From positions 2,728,001 to 2,792,000 of the forward strand of contig NZ_CP195847.1 in NCBI RefSeq assembly GCF_051513965.1: a stretch of DNA of 64,000 nt. Direction: 5' to 3'. Below, in pieces: positions 8,439-16,630 of the stretch. Every line of letters begins with the position of its first letter. Within the stretch, counting starts at the first letter, position 1. This DNA comes from Paramicrobacterium sp051513965 (GTDB taxonomy: Bacteria > Actinomycetota > Actinomycetes > Actinomycetales > Microbacteriaceae). The translations under genes and the position numbers were made by a program. Below the pieces are notes generated by a model, which saw nothing but the letters and a program-made list of their open reading frames with translations, did no database searches and had not been told where the DNA came from.

Positions 8439-10382
8439 TCAGACCGTGCGCAGCCACACGCGCATAGCCTGGGGCTCACGGTTGCCCCACTGGAAGTAGG
8501 GAACGAGTGTGAGCCTCGTCGATTCCGTCGGAGCTGGGGCCCCGTCGGCGTCGTCTCGGAGCTCCGGATAGAGCGTCATGCCCTCGAGCGGCACCGTATT
8601 CACGGTTCCGCGGAGCACCACGCTGGGTCCGGATGCGACGATGTGTGACGTCTCGGGTTCGAAGCCACGCACATCGCGGGGGCTGACGACGATCGTGTCG
8701 AGGTCGGCGTCGTTGTCCTGCTGCTCGGCGCAGTAGATGAGCGGACCGCGTGCGACGGCGAGACTGCCGCGCACGGCATCCACTCGTGGGTCGGCCCCGT
8801 ACGCGCGTGGCGCAAGGTCGAGGTCGAGACGGATGCTGTCGCCCTGCTGCGGCCGCTCGATACGCGCCCAGCCGTCGGCCACCGTGACCGGTTCGCCGTT
8901 GCGGGTGACGGTTGCGGTGCGTGCCCACGTAGGAACGCGGATCGCCAGCGCGGGCGCGTTCTCGGCGGAGCGGACCGTGACGACGACGTCGCCCCGCCAC
9001 GGGTAGCTGCTCTCGATCGAGAGGTCGAGGCCGCGGTGGCTGATGTCGGATGCCGCGAGCGTCGCGACGTACAGCGTGTCGTCGTCGGTCGCGGCGACGT
9101 GGTCCTGCAGCTCGGAGACCCAGCGCACGATGTTCGGCGGGCAGCAGGGGCATCCGAACCAGGCGCGGCGCAGCAGCGGTCCGTCGTTCTCGTAGCCGGA
9201 GCGCTGCAGGTGGTCGGGGCGGCGCTGCAGCGGGTTGTCGTAGAAGAACGCGCAGCCGTCGTCGGAGAGCCCGACGGCGAAGGCGTTGTAGAGCACGATC
9301 TCGAAGATGTCCGCAAAGCGCGATTCGCCCGTCTCGAGAAGCATCCGCCATGCCCACTGCATGAGGGCGATGGCCGCACAGGTCTCGTTGTACGCCCGCT
9401 CACTCGGCAGCTCGAAGCGGTCGCCGACCGCCTCGTCGGAGTGCCGGCTGCCGAGCCCGCCCGTGATGTAGAGCTTGCTCGCGACCATGTCGTCCCACAG
9501 GTGCAGGACGGCGGCGCGAAGGTCGTCGGCTCCCGTCTCGATGGCGACGTCGGTCGCCCCGGAGGCGAGGTACATCATGCGCACGGCGTGACCTGTGACG
9601 GAGTCGAGGTTCACGAAAGGCGTGAGGTCCTGGAAGTACTCGCTCGTGAAGATCTTCGATTCGACGGTCTGGTAGCCGCGGCGACGGACCATGAGGTCGG
9701 CGAGCTCGAGGTAGCGACGGTCGTCGGTCTCGCGGTAGAGCTCCACGAAGGCCATCTCGACCTCGGGGTGGCCGCAGAATGCGAGTTTCTCCTCGGTGTC
9801 AGGGCCGAAGCGCTCCCACACGAGATCGCTGAAGCGCACCGCCACGTCGAGCAGGCGCGTGTCACCGAGCTGACGCGATGCCGCGACGGCGGCCTGGATC
9901 AGGTGGCCGAGCGTGTACAGCTCGTGGCCCCAGGCGAGATCGCTCCAGGGCTCTTTGCCGATCGAGTCGGCCTGGTAGTAGGTGTTGAGATAGCCGTCCG
10001 GGCGCTGCGCGCTCTGGATGAGCTCGACTGCTTCTTCATAGAAGTCGCGCACGTCATCGGTCGCGGTGCCGCGAGCGAGCTCGTAGGCGATTCCCTCGAG
10101 CGTCTTGTGGACGTCGGTGTCGAGGAAGGGGTAGCGGCCTCGGTACGGCGTCGATTCGCCGTCGATGACCGCGCGGAAGTTGTCGAGGTTGCCCGCGAGG
10201 CGCAGTTGCTCGACGCTGTGCGGAAGGGTCTGTTCGCGGTTGCGGCGCTGCCACTCAGCGAGAAGTCCGTCGGTGAGCGTCACCGAGGCGGGACCGAGAG
10301 AGGCGAGGCGGGACGCCTCGGAGCTGACGGCGGGGCGTCTGGATGCCGTTCGCGAATCGGACTGGGGAATGGTGTTCGACAC
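8439..10382 (-). CDS. GH127 beta-L-arabinofuranosidase
   Basis: A 647-residue glycoside hydrolase of family GH127 (HypBA1 type), with no signal peptide and therefore cytoplasmic. The catalytic zinc site is intact: E333 and C335 in YNETCAAIA, and C413-C414 in GCPCCPPNIV, where the equivalent of C413 is the nucleophile in characterised enzymes. The (alpha/alpha) barrel covers about residues 40-440, followed by C-terminal beta domains. Known members remove beta-L-Araf from hydroxyproline-linked arabino-oligosaccharides of plant extensins and similar wall proteins. The GTG start at 10382 follows GAGG after only four bases. It is the first gene of the leftward operon, directly behind a promoter carrying the shared operator. 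Confidence 0.92.
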   Translation of the reverse strand: MSNTIPQSDSRTASRRPAVSSEASRLASLGPASVTLTDGLLAEWQRRNREQTLPHSVEQLRLAGNLDNFRAVIDGESTPYRGRYPFLDTDVHKTLEGIAYELARGTATDDVRDFYEEAVELIQSAQRPDGYLNTYYQADSIGKEPWSDLAWGHELYTLGHLIQAAVAASRQLGDTRLLDVAVRFSDLVWERFGPDTEEKLAFCGHPEVEMAFVELYRETDDRRYLELADLMVRRRGYQTVESKIFTSEYFQDLTPFVNLDSVTGHAVRMMYLASGATDVAIETGADDLRAAVLHLWDDMVASKLYITGGLGSRHSDEAVGDRFELPSERAYNETCAAIALMQWAWRMLLETGESRFADIFEIVLYNAFAVGLSDDGCAFFYDNPLQRRPDHLQRSGYENDGPLLRRAWFGCPCCPPNIVRWVSELQDHVAATDDDTLYVATLAASDISHRGLDLSIESSYPWRGDVVVTVRSAENAPALAIRVPTWARTATVTRNGEPVTVADGWARIERPQQGDSIRLDLDLAPRAYGADPRVDAVRGSLAVARGPLIYCAEQQDNDADLDTIVVSPRDVRGFEPETSHIVASGPSVVLRGTVNTVPLEGMTLYPELRDDADGAPAPTESTRLTLVPYFQWGNREPQAMRVWLRTV

Positions 10383-10417
10383 GTAACCTCACTGCATTGT
10401 GACCTGTAGTGGGTGAT

Positions 10418-10448
10418 ATGTTACACGGCACTTGAGCGCGACTGTCAA
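10418..10448 (-). promoter_or_regulatory. Promoter of the GH127-dpp-peptidase operon with overlapping operator
   Basis: Read leftward, a perfect TTGACA (-35, plus-strand 10443-10448) lies 19 bp before TAACAT (-10, 10418-10423). The near-palindrome ATGTTACAC (10418-10426) covers the -10. It matches, with two changes, the perfect palindrome ATGTCACAT found in front of the metallopeptidase and symporter units. Confidence 0.6.
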
Positions 10449-10462
10449 GCCGTCGTGATCAG

Positions 10463-10480
10463 AATGTGATCGTTAACATT
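10463..10480. promoter_or_regulatory. Inverted repeat AATGT-N8-ACATT in the divergent promoter region
   Basis: Five-base arms AATGT and ACATT are separated by eight bases, upstream of the GH127 promoter. It could be a second operator or an activator site. The remainder of 10481-10676 shows no gene and no other convincing signal. Confidence 0.35.
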
Positions 10481-10676
10481 TCTTCGCGGATTTTTCTCCG
10501 CAGGGGATGCAAACCGAGTCGAACCTGAGTCAGGTCTTCCGCAATCGAAGAGGCCGCCGCGAGGATGCGATGCGCACCTTCGATGATGCGTGCAGCCCCG
10601 ATGCTCACAGAACGCACCGCCGCCCGCGCTCTTCGTCGTGTGAAGAGTGCAGCACTCAGGACGAGTGCGCGAATTT

Positions 10677-10695
10677 GTAGTATGTCACATCCTAC
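10677..10695. promoter_or_regulatory. Palindromic operator in front of the metallopeptidase gene
   Basis: The perfect palindrome ATGTCACAT (10682-10690) is extended by matching GTAG and CTAC arms, giving a 19-bp operator with one mismatched pair. It overlaps a -10-like TAGTAT (10678-10683). The same GTA(A/G)TATGTCACAT sequence occurs before the symporter gene. Binding by the GntR protein at the window edge is inferred. Confidence 0.6.
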
Positions 10696-10779
10696 AGGAT
10701 GCGATCTCGGGCTGAGTCACGGGAAGAACCCTGCGACTCTCACGCTGACGACAACTGTTCATCCTCACTGGAGAGGTCC

Positions 10780-13007
10780 ATGAAACGAACACGATCCATT
10801 CCGATCGGAGCGCTAGCGGCATCCGCCCTTCTGCTGCCTGCGCTCGCCATGACAGGAGCCGCACCCGCTGCGGCCGCAGAGGCGACCCGATCGCGGTCAG
10901 TGCGGACGGAACCGTCCCGCACGACGCCGCCTTCGACGGCCCGCAGGTCACGGAGCTGCGGGTGATCAACGAGGGCAAGTTCCTCGAGATCTACTGGGAC
11001 CGCTATGTCGACGAGAACGCCGTCGTCGACCCCGACAACATCACGCTGTTGAACGGCGACACCGAGATCACCCTCACGGCGAAGCCGGAGACCGGGTCGA
11101 CGAACTCGATCTTCTTCGACAAGAAGAACAAGCAGATCGCCGAGACCGACGCGAACAGCATGGAGCGCCTGCCCGCCGACCTGCACCTGGCGAGCATCGC
11201 GTACGAGGGCAGCATCGACGCGGACCAGCCACTCACCGTGATGATCGACGGCTCGGCCATCACCGATGAGGCGGGCAAGGCCGCGAAGGATGCCGAATAC
11301 ACCGGTGTTCCGAAGCTCGACTACTACACGCAGTTCGTGACGACCGAGACGGGCATCACCGTCAAGGCCGCCGACCGCGTCGACCCGGCCACACTCGAGA
11401 ACGCGGCCACGCAGGTGGATGTCGAGCTCGGCAAGTCCGACAACGGCATCGCGGCGCGAATGGCCGAGTACGGATGCTCGCTCGCGGTCTATGCCTCGCT
11501 CGAGAACGCGTACCTCATTCCCGAACACCGCGGCGGGTACGACCCCGAGATGTACGACGTCGAGGGCTACGGCGGCAGCACCTACAACAACTGCGTCTCG
11601 TCGATCTCAGAGCGCAATGTGCTCCGCACCCGAGACAACGCGAATCCCGATCTGAACACGGGGTACCCGAACGAGAACATCCTCATCCACGAGTTCGGTC
11701 ACGCCGTGCGCCTGGTCGGCATCGAGACCCTCGAGGACACGTCGCTCTCTGACGAGTTCTACGAGGTCTACAAGAACGCCTACAACTCCGGTCTCTGGCC
11801 GAACACGTACGCGATCTCGAACAGCGACGAGTTCTTCGCGACGCTCTCGGCGATCTGGTTCGATGTGATGGCCGAGAAGCCGGACTGGAGCGACGGGGTA
11901 CGCAGCCCCATCAACACGCGCGCTGAGCTGAAGGAGTACGACCCAAAGGCGTACGACTTCTTCGCAAAGGTCTACCCCTCCGATCTGACGCTCCCGGCGC
12001 CGTGGGATGAGCCAGCTCCCGACGAGTACCACGGCGACTACACCGAGCCGCCGGCGCAGACTCCGCGCGAGACCGCGACAGACGTCGCGTTCGGCTCCGA
12101 CACGTTCCGCATCGCCGCCGAGGGAATCGGCAACGACTTCCAGATCGATCGCTTCGCCGGAGACTCCGAGAACCCAGACCGCGACGTCTGCATCTGGTTC
12201 ACCTGGGGCGACGGCGTGTGGACGGTGGACTACGAGAACGGGCTCTACACGATCGCGGCCTCGGACGGCAGCGGCGTGCTGAGTGCGATCTCCGACACCG
12301 AGGTGCGCTACGCGGGCATCGCCGCAGATGATGCCGACCCGGCTCAGAAGTGGAAGTTCGTCGCTGACGCTGCGACGGAGCACACCATCTACGACGGCAT
12401 CCTCGTGAATGCATCGACCGGCACCGCTCTCACGATCGACGGCCGGTTCGAGACGGGCGTCTCGCTCACTCTGGCGGCGCCCGAGGAGGCGACACCGTGG
12501 ATGCTGGAAGACACGACGCGCACGGCCGAGCAGGGCACCGCGGCCTACGTGCTGCCCGTCGAGGTGACGTTCACCTCAGAGGGGCAGGACCCAGTGACGG
12601 CGAACGTGCCTCAGCAGGCGTTCACCCTCCCCGAGGTGACGGACGTGGCTGGCGCCGACTGGTCGCGTGACGGCTACGAGTTCCTCGGCTGGCGTCTCGC
12701 CGATGAGCAGCTCGACGCGGGGTGGACGATTCCGGACGGAACGACCGCCGTCGCGCTCGATGCGGCGTGGGATGCCGTGGCGCCGACGGATCCGGAGGAA
12801 CCGGCCCCTGGCGATGACACTGACACGGGTGCATCTGATGGCTCAGGTGCCGGCAGCGCGACAGACAACGCGTCGGCCGACGCGAGTGGCGACCTGCCGC
12901 GTACGGGTGCGGATGCGGGCGGTCTGCTCGTCGCCGCGCTCATCGCGCTCGCACTCGGCACCACGGCGCTGATCGCGCGTCGTCGCATCGGAGCACGCAA
13001 CGGATAG
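10780..13007 (+). pseudogene. LPXTG-anchored zinc metallopeptidase, frameshifted after the signal peptide
   Basis: The ATG at 10780 opens a Sec signal peptide (MKRTRSIPIG... ending PAAAAE), but the frame is lost at about 10882. The mature protein continues in the next frame (GDPIAVSADG, then INEGKFLEIYW) to 13007. One extra G in GAGGCG would restore a 742-residue protein. The mature part has a zinc-peptidase motif IHEFGHAV near 11685 and a downstream NSDEFFAT that could supply the third ligand. It also has a beta-rich region, one InlB/Flg_new-like repeat (around 12550-12770), an acidic linker and a sortase signal LPRTG with hydrophobic helix and basic tail. It should be a wall-anchored protease. 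No homologous substrate can be named. The frameshift could be real or an assembly error. Confidence 0.75.
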
Positions 13008-13032
13008 TCCGTCACTTTGACCGGCGACACGA

Positions 13033-13069
13033 GAATGCGGATGCTCGATTACCTCGAGCATCCGCATTC
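13033..13069. terminator. Strong bidirectional hairpin terminator
   Basis: A perfect 16-bp stem (GAATGCGGATGCTCGA and its complement) with the 5-base loop TTACC. It sits between the convergent metallopeptidase and hicB genes. Confidence 0.8.
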
Positions 13070-13137
13070 TTCGCTTCCCCACGCGCATCCTCATCCTCGC
13101 CAGGAACGGACAACGAAGAAAGCACTTTCGATCCCGA

Positions 13138-13548
13138 TTAGGCGCTGGCCTTTTCAGTGTCGTCAAGCAATTGGTATACACGCGCCCGAGTGACCCCAAG
13201 CACAGCAGCGGTGTCAATCGCACTCAATTCGTATACCTCGCGGAGGCGCCTCGCCGCCGCACGACGATCGCGTGCAGCGCGAGCAGTTGCTTCTTGGGCC
13301 TCTCGATCGAGGCGCGCCGCGTCCTCAAGCTGTGCGGCGACGTCAGCGGGCTTCTCGATCTGCATTGTCACATCGAAACTATCGGCCGCAACGTCCTCCA
13401 TCGTCGCGATGAGATCGCGACCCATGTACTCAACTTCACTCAATCTGCGCGCCTGAGTCCGATAATCAATCTCGGGAACATCGATGATCCACCAGCGTCC
13501 TTCACGGGTCACGCGAAGCTGATAAGTTTTGCGATTCATGTCAGTCAC
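13138..13548 (-). CDS. hicB: HicB-like antitoxin with C-terminal helix-turn-helix
   Basis: A 136-residue protein. Residues 5-60 form the degraded RNase H-like HicB fold (YQLRVTREGRWWIIDVPEID). A charged Ala/Arg-rich helix (about 65-105) follows, then a helix-turn-helix ending AIDTAAVLGVTRARVYQLL. This is the usual architecture of an antitoxin that also represses its own operon. The GTG at 13548 directly abuts the hicA stop; an ATG at 13539 is the alternative. It neutralises the HicA toxin encoded just upstream. Confidence 0.75.
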   Translation of the reverse strand: MTDMNRKTYQLRVTREGRWWIIDVPEIDYRTQARRLSEVEYMGRDLIATMEDVAADSFDVTMQIEKPADVAAQLEDAARLDREAQEATARAARDRRAAARRLREVYELSAIDTAAVLGVTRARVYQLLDDTEKASA

Positions 13549-13749
13549 TCATTTCCACTCTTCAGGAACAAACCCGACGGTCTTCTCAATCGTGCGCAAG
13601 ACACCGGGGGAGATCTTGTTATGCCGAGGGAGCGGAATCGGTCGTGCGCCAGGCTTTCCCCACTTCGTATGACCGCCCTTCTCGCTCAACACGGAGTACC
13701 CCTGCGTACGTAGAAATCTCTCCACGTCGTTCCGCTTCGCCTCCTTCAC
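13549..13749 (-). CDS. hicA: HicA-like mRNA interferase toxin
   Basis: A 66-residue double-stranded-RNA-binding-fold toxin. The core KRNDVERFLRTQGYSVLSEK is followed by GGHTKWGKPG, whose His is the expected catalytic residue, and by IPLPRHNKISPGVLRTIEK. The GTG at 13749 is preferred because a promoter (TTGACG-18-TATGCT) ends seven bases before it, implying a leaderless transcript. An ATG at 13776 would lie inside that promoter. Toxin-first order and abutting genes are typical of HicAB. The pair sits as an island between two units of the proposed glycopeptide regulon. Confidence 0.8.
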   Translation of the reverse strand: MKEAKRNDVERFLRTQGYSVLSEKGGHTKWGKPGARPIPLPRHNKISPGVLRTIEKTVGFVPEEWK

Positions 13750-13755
13750 GGTTAA

Positions 13756-13785
13756 AGCATAGCCCCGCCTATACATGACCGTCAA
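13756..13785 (-). promoter_or_regulatory. hicAB promoter
   Basis: Read leftward: TTGACG (13780-13785), an 18-bp spacer, then TATGCT (13756-13761). The predicted transcription start coincides with the GTG of hicA at 13749. Confidence 0.6.
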
Positions 13786-13887
13786 TAGTGGGATAGACAC
13801 CGCATGCGCACCGGGGGACACGATCTGCTGGCGCGCGTCGACGACAGTTGTGCCGACACTACGTCTTTCCAAGTCGCCACGTCATAT

Positions 13888-13902
13888 GTAATATGTCACA
13901 TG
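13888..13902. promoter_or_regulatory. Operator/promoter of the symporter-proline racemase family operon
   Basis: The sequence GTAATATGTCACATG contains the perfect palindrome ATGTCACAT (13893-13901) overlapping a -10-like TAATAT (13889-13894). Thirteen of 14 bases match the metallopeptidase operator at 10677-10690. Confidence 0.6.
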
Positions 13903-13971
13903 CTTCTGACACTCGACCGAGTGCCATTCAACGACGAATGCGGCGTCATCGCACGCCGAGACAAGGAAGAC

Positions 13972-15444
13972 ATGAACGTCGTCACAGCGATAAACGACCT
14001 CATCTGGAATCCCATGGCGTACCTGGCCCTCGGGCTCGGCCTGTTCTTCACGGTGCTCACTCGAGGCATCCAATTTCGACACATTCCCGACATGATCCGC
14101 GAACTCGGCGCGAAGAAAGACACTCCCGACGGCAACTCCCCACTCCAAGCCGTTCTGCTGACGCTCGCCAGCCGCGTGGGCGTCGGCAACATCGCCGGTG
14201 TCGCCACCGCGATCTACGCTGGCGGCCCCGGCGCCATGTTCTGGATGGTCATGTGCGCGCTTCTCGGCTCGGCGAGCGCGTACGCGGAGTCGACGCTCGC
14301 GCAGGTGTTCAAGACCAAGGTCGACGGCGAGCACCGCGGCGGTGTGCCGTTCTACGTCGAGAAGGGCCTCAAGGCGAAGTGGCTCGCGGTCATCCTCGCC
14401 GTGATGATTCTCGCGGGCTACGGCTTTGTCTTTCCCGGCGTGCAGTCGAACAACATCGCGCAGAGCATGAACGAGGCGTTCAGCATTCCGCTCTGGGTCT
14501 CCGCCGTCGTCGTGACCGTGCTGCTCGGCGTCGTGATCATCGGCGGAACCAAGCGCATCGTCGCGGTCGCTCAGGTCTTCGTGCCGTTCATGGCGATCGG
14601 GTACATCATCGCCACGGTCGTGCTGCTGGCGATGAACGCCGACCAGATCTGGCCCACCATGCAGCTCGTGCTCTCGAGTGCGTTCGGTGTGAACCCGATC
14701 TTCGGTGGAATCCTCGGCGCCGCCGTCGCGTGGGGCGTGCGCCGCGCAGTGTTCTCGAACGTCGCGGGTGTCGGCGAGGGCACGTTCGGCGCGGCATCCG
14801 CTGCTGTTCGCCACCCGGCCAAGCAGGGCCTCGTTCAGGCCTTCTCGATCTTCATCGACACGGTCGTCGTCTGCAACGCGACCGGCACGATGATTCTCAT
14901 CACGGGGCTCTACGACGTCACCGACGATAAGGGCGGACTGCTCTTCGACGGCGCCGGCGGCATGACCGCGGGGCCCGCATACACGCAGAGTGCCATCGAC
15001 ACGATCGCCCCCGGCATCGGCCCGGGCTTTGTCGCCATCGCGCTGTTCTTCTTCGCCTTCACGACCCTGATCGCGTTCTTCTACATCGCCAAGACGAACC
15101 TCGTCTACCTGCTCGACGGCCGCAAGGGCAGAGCGCTCGACTGGCTGCTGAAGATCGGCATGATTGCGATCACGTTCTACGGCAGCGTCGAGTCGCCCGA
15201 CCTCATCTGGGCGATCGGCGACATCGGCTACGGCTCGATCGGCTGGGTCAACATGATCTGCATCCTGCTGCTGAGTCCCGTGGTCTACAAGGTCACGAAG
15301 GACTACGATCGCCAGCGTCGCGCCGGCAAGGAGCTCACGTTCAACCCAGAGGCACTCGGCATCAAACGTGCGCACTTCTGGATGGAGAACCACACCGGCA
15401 CGATCGCTCGGGCACGCACCGAAGGGCTCGTCGATGACCGCTGA
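13972..15444 (+). CDS. Sodium:alanine/glycine symporter (AGCS family)
   Basis: A 490-residue secondary transporter with about ten membrane helices. Family features are the N-terminal TRGIQFRHIP segment, SRVGVGNIAGVATAIYAGGP, GVPFYVEKGL, and the AGCS hallmark around residue 255 (WGVRRAVFSNVAGVGEGTFG, then AASAAVRHP). It should import a small amino acid such as Ala, Gly, D-amino acids or possibly proline derivatives with Na+ or H+. The ATG at 13972 follows AAGGAAG; upstream in-frame codons lack a ribosome site. It lies 18 bp upstream of the proline racemase family gene, behind the shared operator, so it probably feeds that enzyme. Confidence 0.93.
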   Translation: MNVVTAINDLIWNPMAYLALGLGLFFTVLTRGIQFRHIPDMIRELGAKKDTPDGNSPLQAVLLTLASRVGVGNIAGVATAIYAGGPGAMFWMVMCALLGSASAYAESTLAQVFKTKVDGEHRGGVPFYVEKGLKAKWLAVILAVMILAGYGFVFPGVQSNNIAQSMNEAFSIPLWVSAVVVTVLLGVVIIGGTKRIVAVAQVFVPFMAIGYIIATVVLLAMNADQIWPTMQLVLSSAFGVNPIFGGILGAAVAWGVRRAVFSNVAGVGEGTFGAASAAVRHPAKQGLVQAFSIFIDTVVVCNATGTMILITGLYDVTDDKGGLLFDGAGGMTAGPAYTQSAIDTIAPGIGPGFVAIALFFFAFTTLIAFFYIAKTNLVYLLDGRKGRALDWLLKIGMIAITFYGSVESPDLIWAIGDIGYGSIGWVNMICILLLSPVVYKVTKDYDRQRRAGKELTFNPEALGIKRAHFWMENHTGTIARARTEGLVDDR

Positions 15445-15462
15445 CCTGGAAGACTCATAAGC

Positions 15463-16479
15463 ATGGATGCCGTCACCACCACCGACTATCACACGGCTGG
15501 AGAGCCGTTTCGCATCGTGGCCTTCGGGTTCGCCGAGACCTCGCCGCTCGTCGCGCCTGGCCTCACGGTTGCGGAGCGACGCGTCCGTGCGATGACGGAC
15601 CCGGACGTCGACGGCCTCCGGCGCTTCCTCTGCCTCGAGCCGCGCGGGCACGCCGACATGTACGGCGGCTTCATCACGCCACCCGATGACGACGGGGCGC
15701 ACTTCGGAGTGCTGTTCTGGCACAAGGACGGCTTCTCCACCGCATGCGGGCACGGAACGATCGCGCTCGGGGTCTGGGCGATCGAGTCCGGTCTGGTCGC
15801 GGCATCCGAGTCGGGAATCACCGACGTGATCATCGACGTGCCCTCCGGCAGGGTCACCGCTCGAGTCCACACGGATGCCCGGGTGCCCCTGGTCGACTTC
15901 GTGAGCGTTCCGAGCTACGTGCTCGCGACCGCGGTTCCGGTCAGCACGGCGCTCGGAGATGTGACCGTCGACGTGTCGTACGGCGGTGCGATCTATGCGC
16001 AGCTTGACGCGGCATCCGTCGGTCTCACCGTCGAGCCGAAGCACATCGAGAAGCTGACGGCGGTCGGCCGCGAGATCAAGTGGGCGCTCGACGATGCGTC
16101 GGTGGCGAAGCATCCCTCTGACGATCGCCTGAGCGGAATCTACGGAACCATCATCTACGAGACCCTGGATGCCAAGCCCGGCACAGTCGCGCAGCGCAAC
16201 GTGACTGTCTTCGCCGATGGCCAGGTCGATCGCTCGCCCTGCGGGTCCGGCACGGCTGCGCGCATCGCCACGCTCGCGGAGGCCGGGAAGCTTCGTGACG
16301 AGACGCTCGAACACGGCTCGATCGTCGGGTCGACGTTCGTCGGGCGCATCCTCTCGCGCGCTCGCGTGGAGGGCCGAGACGGCGTTGTTCCGCTGGTGAC
16401 GGGCACCGCCTTCCGCACCGGCGAGAGCACGTTCACCGCCAATCCCCACGACACTCTGATCCCCTTTGCGCTGCGGTAG
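15463..16479 (+). CDS. Proline racemase / hydroxyproline 2-epimerase / trans-3-hydroxyproline dehydratase family
   Basis: A 338-residue cytoplasmic enzyme of the PRAC superfamily, with no cofactor requirement. Both catalytic cysteines are present: C95 in TACGHGTIAL and C260 in DRSPCGSGT. In characterised members a Cys/Cys pair goes with proline racemase or 4-hydroxyproline epimerase. Dehydratases acting on trans-3-hydroxyproline usually replace one Cys by Ser or Thr. Adjacent OCD-family genes, however, often accompany the dehydratase, because they reduce its product Delta1-pyrroline-2-carboxylate. The exact reaction is therefore open, but a proline or hydroxyproline substrate is well supported by family and neighbours. 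Confidence 0.9.
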   Translation: MDAVTTTDYHTAGEPFRIVAFGFAETSPLVAPGLTVAERRVRAMTDPDVDGLRRFLCLEPRGHADMYGGFITPPDDDGAHFGVLFWHKDGFSTACGHGTIALGVWAIESGLVAASESGITDVIIDVPSGRVTARVHTDARVPLVDFVSVPSYVLATAVPVSTALGDVTVDVSYGGAIYAQLDAASVGLTVEPKHIEKLTAVGREIKWALDDASVAKHPSDDRLSGIYGTIIYETLDAKPGTVAQRNVTVFADGQVDRSPCGSGTAARIATLAEAGKLRDETLEHGSIVGSTFVGRILSRARVEGRDGVVPLVTGTAFRTGESTFTANPHDTLIPFALR

Positions 16480-16630
16480 CTGGCCGCGCACCCCACCCGC
16501 AGTTCATCAGGTAGGAGATGAAGCACTCGGAAGGACGTTTTCTGCGATCGCATCCTTCTGAATGACACCTCTCCTACTCTGCGCCCACACGAACACGCAC
16601 ACCCACACGTGCACAGAAAGTGAGATTCTC

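Noticed and set aside
10870..10890. Programmed -1 frameshift in the metallopeptidase gene
   Set aside because: No X-XXY-YYZ slippery sequence or downstream structure was seen; a single missing G explains it more simply.
13882..16491. Long minus-strand open frame of 869 codons
   Set aside because: It is antisense to the symporter and proline racemase family genes, has Arg/Asp/His-rich low-complexity sequence and no recognisable domain. It is a high-GC shadow frame.
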